The notes below the pieces were generated by a model, which ran no database searches, was not told the DNA's origin, and saw only the letters and a list, made by a program, of their open reading frames with translations. 64,000 nucleotides of DNA, taken from assembly GCF_016804325.1 (NCBI RefSeq), contig NZ_CP043627.1, forward strand, positions 3,175,001 to 3,239,000, read 5' to 3'. Below are positions 8,030 through 15,952 of the stretch, in pieces. Every line of letters begins with the position of its first letter. Position 1 is the stretch's first letter. Position numbers and translations under genes: made by a program. This DNA is from Methylobacterium aquaticum. Its GTDB lineage: Bacteria; Pseudomonadota; Alphaproteobacteria; Rhizobiales; Beijerinckiaceae.

Positions 8030-9622
8030 TCAGGCCTTGGACACGCCCCAGGTGAAGGGCAGCGGCCCCTTGCCGATTCCCGTGATGTTCTTCCGCCAGG
8101 CCTGGTAGGTCAGGAAGTAGCCGGTCGGCACGTAGACGCCGCCGGCCACCGCCGCCGCGTTCACCTTGTCGATCGCCGCCTTCTCGGCGGCGGGATCGGC
8201 GGCCTCGAACCACTCGGTAATGCCGGCCTCGACCGGCGGCAGGTCGGGCCAGCCGAACCACGCCTTCTCGCCGTTGGCGCGGATCGCCGGATAGACCGCC
8301 GGGTTGATGCAGTCGGCGCCGGCATGCCAGGTGTGGAACATGTTCCAGCCGCCCTGCGACGGCGGCGCCTTCGAGGCGCGGCGGGTGCCGACCGTGCCCC
8401 AGTCGGTGGCGACGAAATCGACCTTCATGCCCATCTGCTTGAGCAGGTCGGCGGTGACGTCGCCCATGTTCTTGGTGATCGGCTGGTCCTGCGCCACCAC
8501 GCAGACCACCGGCTCGCCCTTGTAGCCGGCCTCGGCCAGGAGCTTCTTCGCCGCCGCGATGTCGCCCTTGCCGATTTTTTGACCACCCGCCTCGCTGTAG
8601 AGCGGCGTGCCCGGGGTGAAGAAGCCCGGCAGCGGCTTCCACAGCTTGTCGTCGTCGCCGATCAGCGAGCGCATGTAATCCTCCTGGTTCATGCCCATGA
8701 GCACGGCCTGGCGGATCTTCGGGTTGTCGAAGGGCGGATGGAGGTGGTTCATCCGGAACGCGCCGATATTGCCAAGCGGATCGGCGATGTCGACGTTGAT
8801 GTTGGCGTTCTTGCGCAGGAGCGGGACGAGGTCGGGGATCGGGTTCTCCCACCAATCGACCTCGCCGTTCTGCAGCGCCGCCGAGGCGGTGGCCGGATCG
8901 GGCATGATGATCCACTCGACCCGGTCGAGCAGCATGCGCTTGCCGCCGGCGAGCCACGAGGACGGCTCGTCGCGCGGCTTGTAATCGGCGAATTTCTCGA
9001 AGACCGCGCGGGCGCCGGGCACCCACTCGGAGCGGGCGAACTTCATCGGGCCCGAGCCGACATATTCGGTGATCTGGGTGAACGGATCGGTCTTGGCGAT
9101 CCGCTCCGGCATGATGAAGGCGCAGGGCGCGTTGTTCTTGCCCAGAGCCAGCAGGAGCTTGGGGAACGGCTTCTTCAGCTGCCAGCGGAAGGTGCGGTCG
9201 TCGACGGGCGCCAGCTCGGCCTGGATCGCCCGGATCATGATGCCCATCGGGTCGCGGGCCGACCAGCGGGTCAGGCTCGCCACCACGTCCTTCGACAGGA
9301 CCGGCTCGCCGTCGTGGAACTTGAGGCCGGGCCGCAGGCGGAAGGTCCAGGTCAGGCCGTCGGCTGAGACCTCCTCCGATTCGACCATCTGGCGCTGAGG
9401 CTTCAGCTGCGCGTCGACGCCGTAGAGCATGTCCCAGACGAGGGCGGCGGCGTTGCGGACGACGTATTGCGTCCCCCAGATCGGATCAAAATTCGCCAGG
9501 TTCGCCTGCGGCACGAAACGCAGCACCTTGGCCGGTTGCGCCAGCGCCGGGGCGGCGAACTGGGGCGCCATGCCGGCGGCGCCGATGGCGGCCGAGCCTT
9601 TCAGAAACGTCCTGCGGTCCAT
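8030..9622 (-). CDS. Peptide ABC transporter substrate-binding protein (SBP family 5)
   Basis: A 530-residue periplasmic solute-binding protein and first gene of the transporter operon. The N-terminus MDRRTFLKGSAAIGAAGM carries a twin-arginine (Tat) export motif, with cleavage expected after PALA-QPA. The mature protein has the family 5 pattern: KVLRFVPQANLANFDPIWG near the start, LTWTFRLRPGLKFHDGEPV about 95 residues on, and VEWIIMPDPATASAALQNGEVDWWE in the middle. The presumed ligands are di- or oligopeptides or peptide-like compounds; the amidohydrolase in the same operon suggests N-acylated substrates. The Tat signal suggests that it folds before export. Confidence 0.9.
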   Translation of the reverse strand: MDRRTFLKGSAAIGAAGMAPQFAAPALAQPAKVLRFVPQANLANFDPIWGTQYVVRNAAALVWDMLYGVDAQLKPQRQMVESEEVSADGLTWTFRLRPGLKFHDGEPVLSKDVVASLTRWSARDPMGIMIRAIQAELAPVDDRTFRWQLKKPFPKLLLALGKNNAPCAFIMPERIAKTDPFTQITEYVGSGPMKFARSEWVPGARAVFEKFADYKPRDEPSSWLAGGKRMLLDRVEWIIMPDPATASAALQNGEVDWWENPIPDLVPLLRKNANINVDIADPLGNIGAFRMNHLHPPFDNPKIRQAVLMGMNQEDYMRSLIGDDDKLWKPLPGFFTPGTPLYSEAGGQKIGKGDIAAAKKLLAEAGYKGEPVVCVVAQDQPITKNMGDVTADLLKQMGMKVDFVATDWGTVGTRRASKAPPSQGGWNMFHTWHAGADCINPAVYPAIRANGEKAWFGWPDLPPVEAGITEWFEAADPAAEKAAIDKVNAAAVAGGVYVPTGYFLTYQAWRKNITGIGKGPLPFTWGVSKA

Positions 9623-9954
9623 CGCGTATCCTGCCTGCGGGGCCTGTGGTCGTGAGCCGTGCCCGGGCCCTCAAGGAGCCGGCTCTCCTGCCAGGTTCGC
9701 CCCGGTCCGATCTCTCGGTCAAGGCGGATTGCAGGGTTGCCAACGGTCACGCTCGCCCCGGGAGCAAGCTTCGCGCCAAGGCCGGCCGAAGGCCGGCAGG
9801 AAACGTGGCGGCAGCCGGGACGCAAGGCCCTCCCCGGCGGCACCAAGGCCACGCGTCTTAAGCCCTCGTGCCTATCGCCTCCGGTCGATTTCGTTTGCTG
9901 AGAGCCGACCATTTTGAGCTATAATTGCTCAATGACACTGTCTGGAACCTGACT
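9623..9954. other. Divergent intergenic region between transporter operon and PilZ-like gene
   Basis: About 330 bases that must hold promoters for the leftward peptide transporter operon and the rightward small gene. The right end is noticeably AT-richer and carries a TATAAT hexamer inside the short inverted repeat TGAGC-N7-GCTCA (about 9914-9930). No coding frame in it looks real. Confidence 0.45.
9895..9925 (+). promoter_or_regulatory. Putative sigma-70 promoter for the PilZ-like gene
   Basis: TTGCTG (9895-9900) and a perfect TATAAT (9920-9925) are separated by 19 bases, longer than the ideal 17. Transcription would start near 9932, consistent with the ATG at 9955. The TATAAT lies within the inverted repeat TGAGC-N7-GCTCA, which could be an operator. 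Confidence 0.4.
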
Positions 9955-10209
9955 ATGAACGTATTGTCGGCATCGAGGGACGAGCCGATGGCATCACGGG
10001 GCGAGATCATCGTCGATTCGCCGTCACCAGCAGTGGAATGTCGGGTTTCGAACCTTACGATCGTCGGCGCGACGCTCACGGTCCCGGCCGGATCCGTGGT
10101 GCCGGACGCGATCACGCTGGCGATTGCCGGCGAGTTCGTGATGCGCCGCTGCCGCGTGGTGTGGCGCCGGCGCGACCAGGTCGGCGTGGCGTTCGAGATG
10201 CCGGTCTGA
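9955..10209 (+). CDS. PilZ-like domain protein (about 84 aa)
   Basis: The product has the beta-rich pattern of small alphaproteobacterial PilZ proteins: a strand GEIIVDS, then ECRVSNLTIVGATLTVP (the position of the C.VRNLS..GA motif), and an ending RRCRVVWRRRDQVGVAFEMP, typical of the last PilZ strand pair. The N-terminal RxxxR motif that binds cyclic-di-GMP is not evident; only a single Arg precedes the first strand. It may therefore be a non-binding PilZ relative. ATG 9955 is chosen because it lies downstream of the apparent promoter; a TTG at 9925 would also be in frame. Confidence 0.65.
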   Translation: MNVLSASRDEPMASRGEIIVDSPSPAVECRVSNLTIVGATLTVPAGSVVPDAITLAIAGEFVMRRCRVVWRRRDQVGVAFEMPV

Positions 10210-10333
10210 GAGTGCGGTGGCGGCGGTGGCGGCGCGCCGCCGCGCGGCGAGCCCGATCGGACAAGGCGGCCTGCCTCCGTTCCAGGTGGCGGACGCCGCG
10301 CCGGCGAGACGCGGCGCAGCGGGACCGCCTCCG

Positions 10334-10549
10334 TCACCCGCGAAGCGAGACGGTCTCCGGAGCGCGGCGAACGGCGTCGCGCCGGGTGACCCCGTCTCGA
10401 AGTCCGAAGACCGGTGAGCCGGGATCCGCGCGGCCCATCCGCTGGCCCGCCTCGGCCTCGCCATCGGAGAGGTAGGTGTCGAGCGGCTTCATGACATCAC
10501 GGAAAAGGCCGCCCACGCCGAGGGCGTCCGTCACTTCGTCGAGCAACAT
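10334..10549 (-). CDS. Possible small hypothetical protein (71 aa)
   Basis: From ATG 10549 the frame reads MLLDEVTDALGVGGLFRDVM and ends ETVSLRG. Third positions are mostly G or C and the residue mix is protein-like, but there is no clear ribosome-binding site and no recognisable domain. The frame is open further upstream only as the shadow of the plus-strand membrane-protein gene. A plus-strand small frame at 10584 competes for the neighbouring space. Within the 646-base gap 10210-10855 these two frames are the only coding candidates I can see. Confidence 0.35.
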   Translation of the reverse strand: MLLDEVTDALGVGGLFRDVMKPLDTYLSDGEAEAGQRMGRADPGSPVFGLRDGVTRRDAVRRAPETVSLRG

Positions 10550-10583
10550 GACAGTCCAGCTTTCAGGAAGAGAGGTATCGGCC

Positions 10584-10730
10584 GTGGATCGCACGGGCCA
10601 TGTCTGCGCGGATGACGGTTTCGGGCTCGATCCGTTCCAGCCGCGTGCGCAAACGTCGCTCGCCCGGACCTTCGGCATCGCGACCGCCGAGCGCGCATTC
10701 GCCTCCGGCCGGCAGGTGGAGGCCGCCTGA
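10584..10730 (+). CDS. Possible small hypothetical protein (48 aa)
   Basis: GTG 10584 follows AGGAAGAGAGG with a suitable gap of about 8 bases. The product (VDRTGHVCADDGFGLDPFQP start, GRQVEAA end) has G/C-biased third positions but no known domain. It is too short for confidence and could be chance coding in GC-rich sequence. Confidence 0.3.
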   Translation: MDRTGHVCADDGFGLDPFQPRAQTSLARTFGIATAERAFASGRQVEAA

Positions 10731-10855
10731 CGCAGGACATCGCCCCGCCGACGATGGCCGCGCCGACGATGGTCGCCCGATGTCCCGACGCTATGTCGTC
10801 GCCTTGCGACCGCGACGGCATCCTGCGGCGGGCCGCGCGCAACGAGGGAGTCCCC

Positions 10856-11376
10856 GTGAAGGTCATCCACGACGATCCGCCGATGCGCGAGGAGATCGCT
10901 GCCGGCTTCTATCCCGGCTTCGAGGATCGCTGGCGCCGGGCGGAACTGGCCGGACGCTGGCTGATGCTGGCCTTCGTGGTCGTCTGCGCGCTGGGGCTCC
11001 TCGGGCGGGGGCCGTTCAGCGAGCATACCCGCGCCAACCGCGACGGGTCGATCGTGATCCATTACGAGCCGGTGACGCGCTTCGGCGCGCCGACGATCGT
11101 GCGGCTCGACACCCGGGTCCCGCCCGGCGGCGACAAGGTCGCGGTGACGATCGCCAAGGAGCTGGTCGACCTGTTCGGCCTCGAGAGCATCACCCCCGGC
11201 CGCAGACCTGGCAGGTCGCCGGCGGCAACATCCGCCTCGTCTTCCCGGTGCTCGAAGGCGAGACGCACGCCGTGATCCGCTTCACCGGCTCGCCGAGCTT
11301 CCGCGGCGGCGTCGCCCTCACCGCCCGCCTCGACGAAGGCGAGACCCTGTCCTGGTCGCAATTCGCGGTGCCCTAG
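10856..11376 (+). pseudogene. Hypothetical membrane-anchored protein, frameshifted at a C run
   Basis: GTG 10856 follows GAGGGAG. The N-terminus is polar (FYPGFEDRWRRAELAGRW), then one membrane segment at about residues 33-51 (GRWLMLAFVVVCALGLLG), then an extracytoplasmic beta-rich part (SIVIHYEPVTRFGAPTIVRLD). The frame breaks at the C run 11193-11197. One extra C continues as QTWQVAGGNIRLVFPVLEG to the TAG at 11374-11376, giving about 173 residues. No named family is recognised. It lies two bases before the DUF421 gene and is probably co-transcribed with it, suggesting a joint membrane function. Confidence 0.65.
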
Positions 11377-11378
11377 CG

Positions 11379-11819
11379 ATGAACACCGTCCTCAAGGCCG
11401 CGGCGGCCTACGTCATCGTGCTCTTCGTGATCCGGCTGATCGGGCGCCGCACGGCGAGCCAGCAGGCGCCGATCGACATGGTCGTGCTGTTCCTGTTCGG
11501 CGGCCTCTCGGTCAGCGCCGTGCTGGGCGACGACCGTTCCTTCGTCGGCGCGATGAGCGCGCTCTTCACCGTCGGGCTGATGCACGTCGCGGTGTCGTGG
11601 CTGAAGCTGCGCTTCGTCTGGTTCGAGCGCATCGTCGACGGCACGCCGATCGTCGTCTTTCGCGACGGCCGCTGGAACGAGACCGCGATGCGCCGCCTGC
11701 GCATGCAGCAGGCCGACATCCGCACCGCCGCCCGCCAGGAGAAGCTCGACGACCTCGACCGGGTCGCCGTCGCGATCGTCGAGCGCGACGGCACGGTGTC
11801 GATCCTGGAGAAGGAGTAG
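11379..11819 (+). CDS. DUF421 domain-containing (YetF-like) membrane protein
   Basis: A 146-residue protein with two or three N-terminal membrane segments (about residues 6-22, 35-50 and 56-74) and a cytoplasmic C-terminal part. The stretch LRFVWFERIVDGTPIVVFRDG is the hallmark of the DUF421/YetF family; the end is a small alpha/beta domain (AVAIVERDGTVSILEKE). In Bacillus, relatives affect spore and membrane properties; the biochemical role is not known. It starts two bases after the stop of the frameshifted membrane-protein gene, so the two are likely an operon. Confidence 0.85.
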   Translation: MNTVLKAAAAYVIVLFVIRLIGRRTASQQAPIDMVVLFLFGGLSVSAVLGDDRSFVGAMSALFTVGLMHVAVSWLKLRFVWFERIVDGTPIVVFRDGRWNETAMRRLRMQQADIRTAARQEKLDDLDRVAVAIVERDGTVSILEKE

Positions 11820-11826
11820 GGCCTTC

Positions 11827-11928
11827 AGAGCACTTTCCGACGAAGCGGATACCGGTTCGTCACAGAAAATGCGGCGAAATCAACGATCTAGAGAGCTTCG
11901 CGATTGCAGCGCGATCGTGAAGTGCTCT
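11827..11928. repeat. ~100-bp intergenic inverted repeat element
   Basis: Begins AGAGCACTT and ends AAGTGCTCT, an inverted repeat bracketing a less GC-rich centre with TTTCCGACGAAGCGGATACC. Elements of this form are common between genes in Methylobacterium and relatives; this is recalled, not searched. The end overlaps the stop codon of the HCCA-isomerase-like gene by two bases, so the repeat supplies the 3' end of that gene and could act as a bidirectional transcription terminator. Confidence 0.65.
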
Positions 11929-12553
11929 AGCGCAACCCCGCCGGCCGCTCTCCCACCGCCCAGGCCAGCGCCTGCTCCAGCCGGTCGTTGCCCCAGAACA
12001 ACTCGCCGTCCTCGGTGAGGAAGGTCGGGGCCCCGAACAGGCCGCGGGACTTTGCCTCCTCGCCGATCGAGCGCAGGCGGCTCTTCACCGGCTCCTGGGT
12101 CGAGGCGCGAATCAGCGCCGGGCCGTCGAGACCGAGGCCGTTGAGCAGGGCCGAGATCGCGGCCGGCTCGGCGATCGACTGGCCGCGGGCGAACTCGGAA
12201 TCGTAGACCGCCCGCACATAGGCGCCGATCCACGGCTCCTCGGCGCCGTGGACCGCGACCCGGGTCGCCGCGAGGCTGTTCTGCGGGAAGCTCTCGGGCT
12301 TCGTGACCGGGGGCAGGCCGAGACGGGCGGCCTCGCGGGCCAGATCCCGCCACATCTGGCGGCCCTTGGCCGGAAAGAGGTTGAACGGCGAGGAGGTCCA
12401 GCCCTGCGCGGCGAAGACCGGACCGAGCAGGAACGGGCGCCAGCGCAGGCTCACCCCGGCCGCCTCGGCCAGGGCCTCGATCCGCATCGCGGCGAGGTAC
12501 GAATAGGTGGATGCGAACTCGAACCAGAATTCGAGCGTGGGCCGGCGCGCCAT
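11927..12553 (-). CDS. 2-hydroxychromene-2-carboxylate isomerase family protein (DsbA-like fold)
   Basis: A 208-residue soluble thioredoxin-fold protein of the kappa-class GST/HCCA isomerase family. The N-terminal [14 protein letters not shown] carries the active-site Ser (S15) where DsbA has CxxC, and the C-terminal [21 protein letters not shown] is the family's second signature. Relatives isomerise 2-hydroxychromene-2-carboxylate in naphthalene breakdown using glutathione. No aromatic-degradation genes are nearby, so here it may be a general glutathione-dependent isomerase. ATG 12553 is preceded by AGAGGGG five bases upstream. Confidence 0.88.
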   Translation of the reverse strand: MARRPTLEFWFEFASTYSYLAAMRIEALAEAAGVSLRWRPFLLGPVFAAQGWTSSPFNLFPAKGRQMWRDLAREAARLGLPPVTKPESFPQNSLAATRVAVHGAEEPWIGAYVRAVYDSEFARGQSIAEPAAISALLNGLGLDGPALIRASTQEPVKSRLRSIGEEAKSRGLFGAPTFLTEDGELFWGNDRLEQALAWAVGERPAGLR

Positions 12554-12741
12554 CGCACCCCTCTTCAAACGGACTGATGCGTCACCTTCGCGTCCGCGGG
12601 CCGCGCCCACAAGCGCCGCCATGGGCGTCGCTTCGCCACGGGCGAACGATGGAACCGACGGAGCGCGGTTGCACGGGGCCGGGCCGGGCTGGTAAGCCCG
12701 CGCGCATCCATCACTTCCCTTATCGCTCGAGGCCCGCCCGC

Positions 12742-13983
12742 ATGTCCGACCAGCCCCAGAAGCGCGTGAAGAAGGTCGTGCTCGCCTACTCGGGCGGCCT
12801 CGACACCTCGATCATCCTGAAGTGGCTCCAGACCACCTATGGCTGCGAGGTGGTGACGTTCACCGCCGATCTCGGCCAGGGCGAGGAGCTGGAGCCGGCC
12901 CGCAAGAAGGCGGAGCTGCTCGGCATCAAGCCCGAGAACATCTTCATCGAGGACCTGCGCGAGGAATTCGTCCGCGACTACGTGTTCCCGATGTTCCGGG
13001 CCAATGCCCAGTACGAGGGCATCTATCTCCTGGGCACCTCGATCGCCCGTCCCCTGATCGCCAAGAAGCAGATCGAGATCGCCGAGCGGGTCGGGGCGGA
13101 TGCCGTGTCCCATGGCGCCACCGGCAAGGGCAACGACCAGGTCCGGTTCGAGCTCGGCTACTACGCGCTCAAGCCCGACGTGACGGTGATCGCCCCCTGG
13201 CGCGAATGGGACTTCCGCTCCCGCGAATCGCTGATCGCGTTCGCCGAGCAGCACCAGATCCCGATCGCCAAGGACAAGCGCGGCGAGGCGCCGTTCTCGG
13301 TCGACGCCAACCTCCTGCACGCCTCCTCCGAGGGCAAGGTGCTGGAGGATCCGGCGCAGGACGTGCCTGACTACGTCTATTCGCGCACCCTCTCCCCCGA
13401 GGAGGCGCCCGACACGCCGACGATCATCACCATCGGCTTCGAGCGCGGCGACGCGGTCTCGATCGACGGCGAGGCGCTGTCGCCGGCCACCCTGCTCGCC
13501 AAGCTCAACGAGCTCGGCCGCGCCAACGGCATCGGCCGCCTCGACCTCGTCGAGAACCGCTTCGTCGGCATGAAGAGCCGCGGCATGTACGAGACCCCCG
13601 GCGGCACCATCCTGCTGCCGGCCCACCGGGCGATCGAGTCGATCACCCTCGACCGCGGCGCGGCCCATCTCAAGGACGAGCTGATGCCGCGCTACGCCGA
13701 GCTGATCTACAACGGCTTCTGGTTCAGCCCCGAGCGCGAGATGCTCCAGGCCCTGATCGACAAGAGCCAGGAGATGGTGACCGGCACGGTGCGGCTGAAG
13801 CTCTACAAGGGCGGCGTCCACGTCATCGGCCGCGAGAGCCCGAACTCGCTCTACGACCAGGACCTCGTCACCTTCGAGGAAGGCGCCGTCGCCTACGACC
13901 ACCGCGACGCGGCGGGCTTCATCAAGCTCAATGCGCTCCGCCTGCGCACGCTGGGCCAGCGCAAGCGCAAGCTCGGCGCCTGA
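12742..13983 (+). CDS. argG: Argininosuccinate synthase
   Basis: A 413-residue cytoplasmic enzyme that joins citrulline and aspartate using ATP to give argininosuccinate, the penultimate step of arginine synthesis. The ATP-binding PP-loop is [11 protein letters not shown] at residues 12-22. Other family blocks are [43 protein letters not shown] and [16 protein letters not shown]. Length matches the family. ATG 12742 is used; the GAGG upstream is weak. The gene stands alone with its own downstream hairpin; no other arginine gene is visible in the window. Confidence 0.97.
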   Translation: MSDQPQKRVKKVVLAYSGGLDTSIILKWLQTTYGCEVVTFTADLGQGEELEPARKKAELLGIKPENIFIEDLREEFVRDYVFPMFRANAQYEGIYLLGTSIARPLIAKKQIEIAERVGADAVSHGATGKGNDQVRFELGYYALKPDVTVIAPWREWDFRSRESLIAFAEQHQIPIAKDKRGEAPFSVDANLLHASSEGKVLEDPAQDVPDYVYSRTLSPEEAPDTPTIITIGFERGDAVSIDGEALSPATLLAKLNELGRANGIGRLDLVENRFVGMKSRGMYETPGGTILLPAHRAIESITLDRGAAHLKDELMPRYAELIYNGFWFSPEREMLQALIDKSQEMVTGTVRLKLYKGGVHVIGRESPNSLYDQDLVTFEEGAVAYDHRDAAGFIKLNALRLRTLGQRKRKLGA

Positions 13984-13986
13984 GTA

Positions 13987-14021
13987 CAAAAAAGGCCCGC
14001 TCCGGCGACGGAGCGGGCCTT
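13987..14021. terminator. Strong hairpin terminator between argG and acidic-protein gene
   Basis: Twelve-base arms AAGGCCCGCTCC (13992-14003) and GGAGCGGGCCTT (14010-14021) enclose a 6-base loop. A run of six A precedes the hairpin, giving a T-run on the minus strand, so it is a canonical intrinsic terminator for the leftward gene at 14067 and may also stop argG transcripts. Confidence 0.75.
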
Positions 14022-14066
14022 GTCACGCAGACGATGCGACCGGCGCGGGGCCGGCCGCGCGGCGTC

Positions 14067-14408
14067 TTACGCTTCGTCCTCGTCGTCGATGTCGACCAGG
14101 AACAGGATGTCGACGTCGTCCTCCTCGTCCTCGTCGTCGGTCTCGCCCTGGCTGTCGTTGGCGGCCTCGGGCTCGTCCTCGTCCTCGAAATCCTCCTCGT
14201 CCATCGAGTCCTCGAAGGTCTCGACCTCGTCCTCGGTGGCGGGGCGCAGCTTCAGCGATTCGGCCTTGCCCGACCACAGCGGGCGGCCGTCGCTCTTCAT
14301 GGTGCGCAGGTCTTCCTGAAAGCCCTCGACCTCGAGAAGCTCCCGGGCCCGTTCCTCGTTCGACCGGATGATGGCGACGGGCGTGCCGTCGATCTCGAGA
14401 GTGAACAT
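14067..14408 (-). CDS. Hypothetical acidic small protein (113 aa)
   Basis: The N-terminal half (MFTLEIDGTPVAIIRSNEER, then helical ARELLEVEGFQEDL, then LKLRPATEDE) looks like a small folded alpha/beta unit of about 65 residues. The C-terminal 45 residues are almost all Asp and Glu with a few hydrophobics and are probably disordered. No named family is recognised. Such acidic tails can mimic nucleic acid or bind basic proteins; no function is claimed. It ends just before a strong terminator and is probably monocistronic. Confidence 0.75.
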   Translation of the reverse strand: MFTLEIDGTPVAIIRSNEERARELLEVEGFQEDLRTMKSDGRPLWSGKAESLKLRPATEDEVETFEDSMDEEDFEDEDEPEAANDSQGETDDEDEEDDVDILFLVDIDDEDEA

Positions 14409-14552
14409 CGTGCTTCCCTTTTCAAGGGCCGCGCCGCACGGGCGGGCGGGGCCGTGTTACGGGGGGAAAGGCCGCCGCGCCAGCCCCGTTCCGGGCGGCC
14501 TCGACGGAAAGTCGCGCGGAAGCCGGATGGTTCGCCGGCTCCGGAGGGGCGC

Positions 14553-15563
14553 CTACCGGATTCCGAGCAGGGCATCGTCGTTGGAGACGATCAGGATCAT
14601 GAGATCCGTGTCGGGCACGTAGTCCTTCGCTTCCCACAGGAAGGTGGTGGGGCCCGTCTTGCGCAGGCCCGTGCGGCAGAGGCTCACCAGGGCGCCCGGG
14701 CCGCCCTTGTCGACCGTCAGGGTGAACCGGCCGATGCGGCCGGCCCAGTTGCGGGCCGTGGTGACGATGTAGGGGATCTCGACCGCGCGGGTCATGGCGG
14801 AACCCGGGTCGGCGGTCTTCGACGGCGAGGCGGCGATCAGGCGCCGGATTCCCGCGAGGCCGGCATCGTCGAGGCAGTACCGGGCCCGGTAGGCGGGCGT
14901 GGCCGCCTCCTCGGCCGTCAGAAGGTGATTGCCCTTCACGGGGGTGTAGGCGTGCGAGACGCGCAGGTCGCGGCCGGCCGGAAAGGTCTGCTCCCAGTGG
15001 AACTTGGCCTCGCTGCGCCACAGGTATTCGCTGTCCGCCTTGCGCTCCGCGAGCAGGCCGGCCTTCGCCAGTTCGCCGAGCGCCGCCAGCGGAAGGCGCT
15101 TGAGCGCGGTATCGACGTTCTCGCGCCGCAGGGGGTTGAGCGGCACGCGGTGACGGGTGAGCAGGTCGGTCACCTCGCGCTTGCCGAGAAAGGCCCGCTC
15201 CTCCAGCTGCGGCGTCACCGGCGCGCCATCCACCGTGACCGTGAAGCCGATGAAGTTCGCCCGGTCCGCGAAGGGCAGGCTGAGCGCGCTGCTCGACAAG
15301 GTCGCGCCGTCGATGGCCGGCAGCGGGAAGGCGACCCGCAGGGTCTTGGGCGCGGCCGCCCTGTTGCGGAAGACGTAGTCGACCGTGATGCGGTCGAGAC
15401 CGATGCGCAGGTCCTCGCTGGCGAGCGTGATGTCGGGGTCGCGCACCAGAACGAGGCCGCCGGCGTCGAGGGCGGCGGCGCTGTCGTTGGCCCGGGCCGG
15501 TGCGCACAGGGCGAGGGCCACGGCGCAGACGGCCAGGATCGCCCAAACTCCACCGCCTGTCAT
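14553..15563 (-). CDS. DUF4424 family secreted protein
   Basis: A 336-residue periplasmic protein. Residues 1-25 form a Sec signal peptide (VCAVALALCAPARA, cut before NDSAA). The mature start DSAAALDAGGLVLVRDPDI, followed by ITVDYVFRN, is the pattern of DUF4424. Further on come FHWEQTFPAGRDLRVSHAYTP and a single Cys in ARYCLDD with another in SLCRTGL, which may pair. The molecular role of the family is unknown. It is transcribed alone between a repeat-bearing gap upstream and the acidic-protein gene downstream. Confidence 0.8.
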   Translation of the reverse strand: MTGGGVWAILAVCAVALALCAPARANDSAAALDAGGLVLVRDPDITLASEDLRIGLDRITVDYVFRNRAAAPKTLRVAFPLPAIDGATLSSSALSLPFADRANFIGFTVTVDGAPVTPQLEERAFLGKREVTDLLTRHRVPLNPLRRENVDTALKRLPLAALGELAKAGLLAERKADSEYLWRSEAKFHWEQTFPAGRDLRVSHAYTPVKGNHLLTAEEAATPAYRARYCLDDAGLAGIRRLIAASPSKTADPGSAMTRAVEIPYIVTTARNWAGRIGRFTLTVDKGGPGALVSLCRTGLRKTGPTTFLWEAKDYVPDTDLMILIVSNDDALLGIR

Positions 15564-15670
15564 CGCCGTCTCCCGCTCGTTGCAAGGCTCCGCTTATGGC
15601 AGGCCGCGTCCTCTCGGCAATCGGCCGGCCAAGCGTCCGTTCGGTGGACCGCTCCAGATCTCATATCCAC

Positions 15671-15814
15671 CGCGTCATTCCGGGGCCGCGAAAGCGGAGC
15701 CCGGAATCCAGAAACGCAGGTGGTGCAAGATCAAGCGGAACACGATCCGCCACTTTCTCAACTACCAGCAGCTCTGGCTTCCGGGCTCCGCTTTCGCGGC
15801 CCCGGAATGACGCG
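15671..15814. repeat. Palindromic repeat, CGTCATTCCGGGG type
   Basis: Begins CGCGTCATTCCGGGGCCGCG and ends with its complement CGCGGCCCCGGAATGACGCG; the inner arms GGAGCCCGGAATCCAGA and TCTGGCTTCCGGGCTCC also pair, giving a long cruciform-like unit of about 145 bases. It shares layout but not exact sequence with the element at 44678-44813. To its right, 15815-15952 is a conspicuously AT-rich patch with no gene. Confidence 0.75.
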
Positions 15815-15952
15815 GAGACTGTCAGGATTGGCGTAAAGGCTGGACAAACGATAAATTATTATGGTTTCGCTTGTTGAGCGACAATTTGACGGTCCCTGCC
15901 CCACGGCCGACGGAATATTAGAATTGTTGTCGAAAGCTGGATCGAGACCGCC

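Noticed and set aside
11880..12353. Minus-strand frame overlapping the HCCA-isomerase-like gene
   Set aside because: It is the same region in another frame; the isomerase frame has family signatures at both ends and a good ribosome-binding site.
12565..13989. 474-codon minus-strand frame over argG
   Set aside because: It lies antisense to argG, whose PP-loop and family blocks are intact; the shadow has no recognisable domain.
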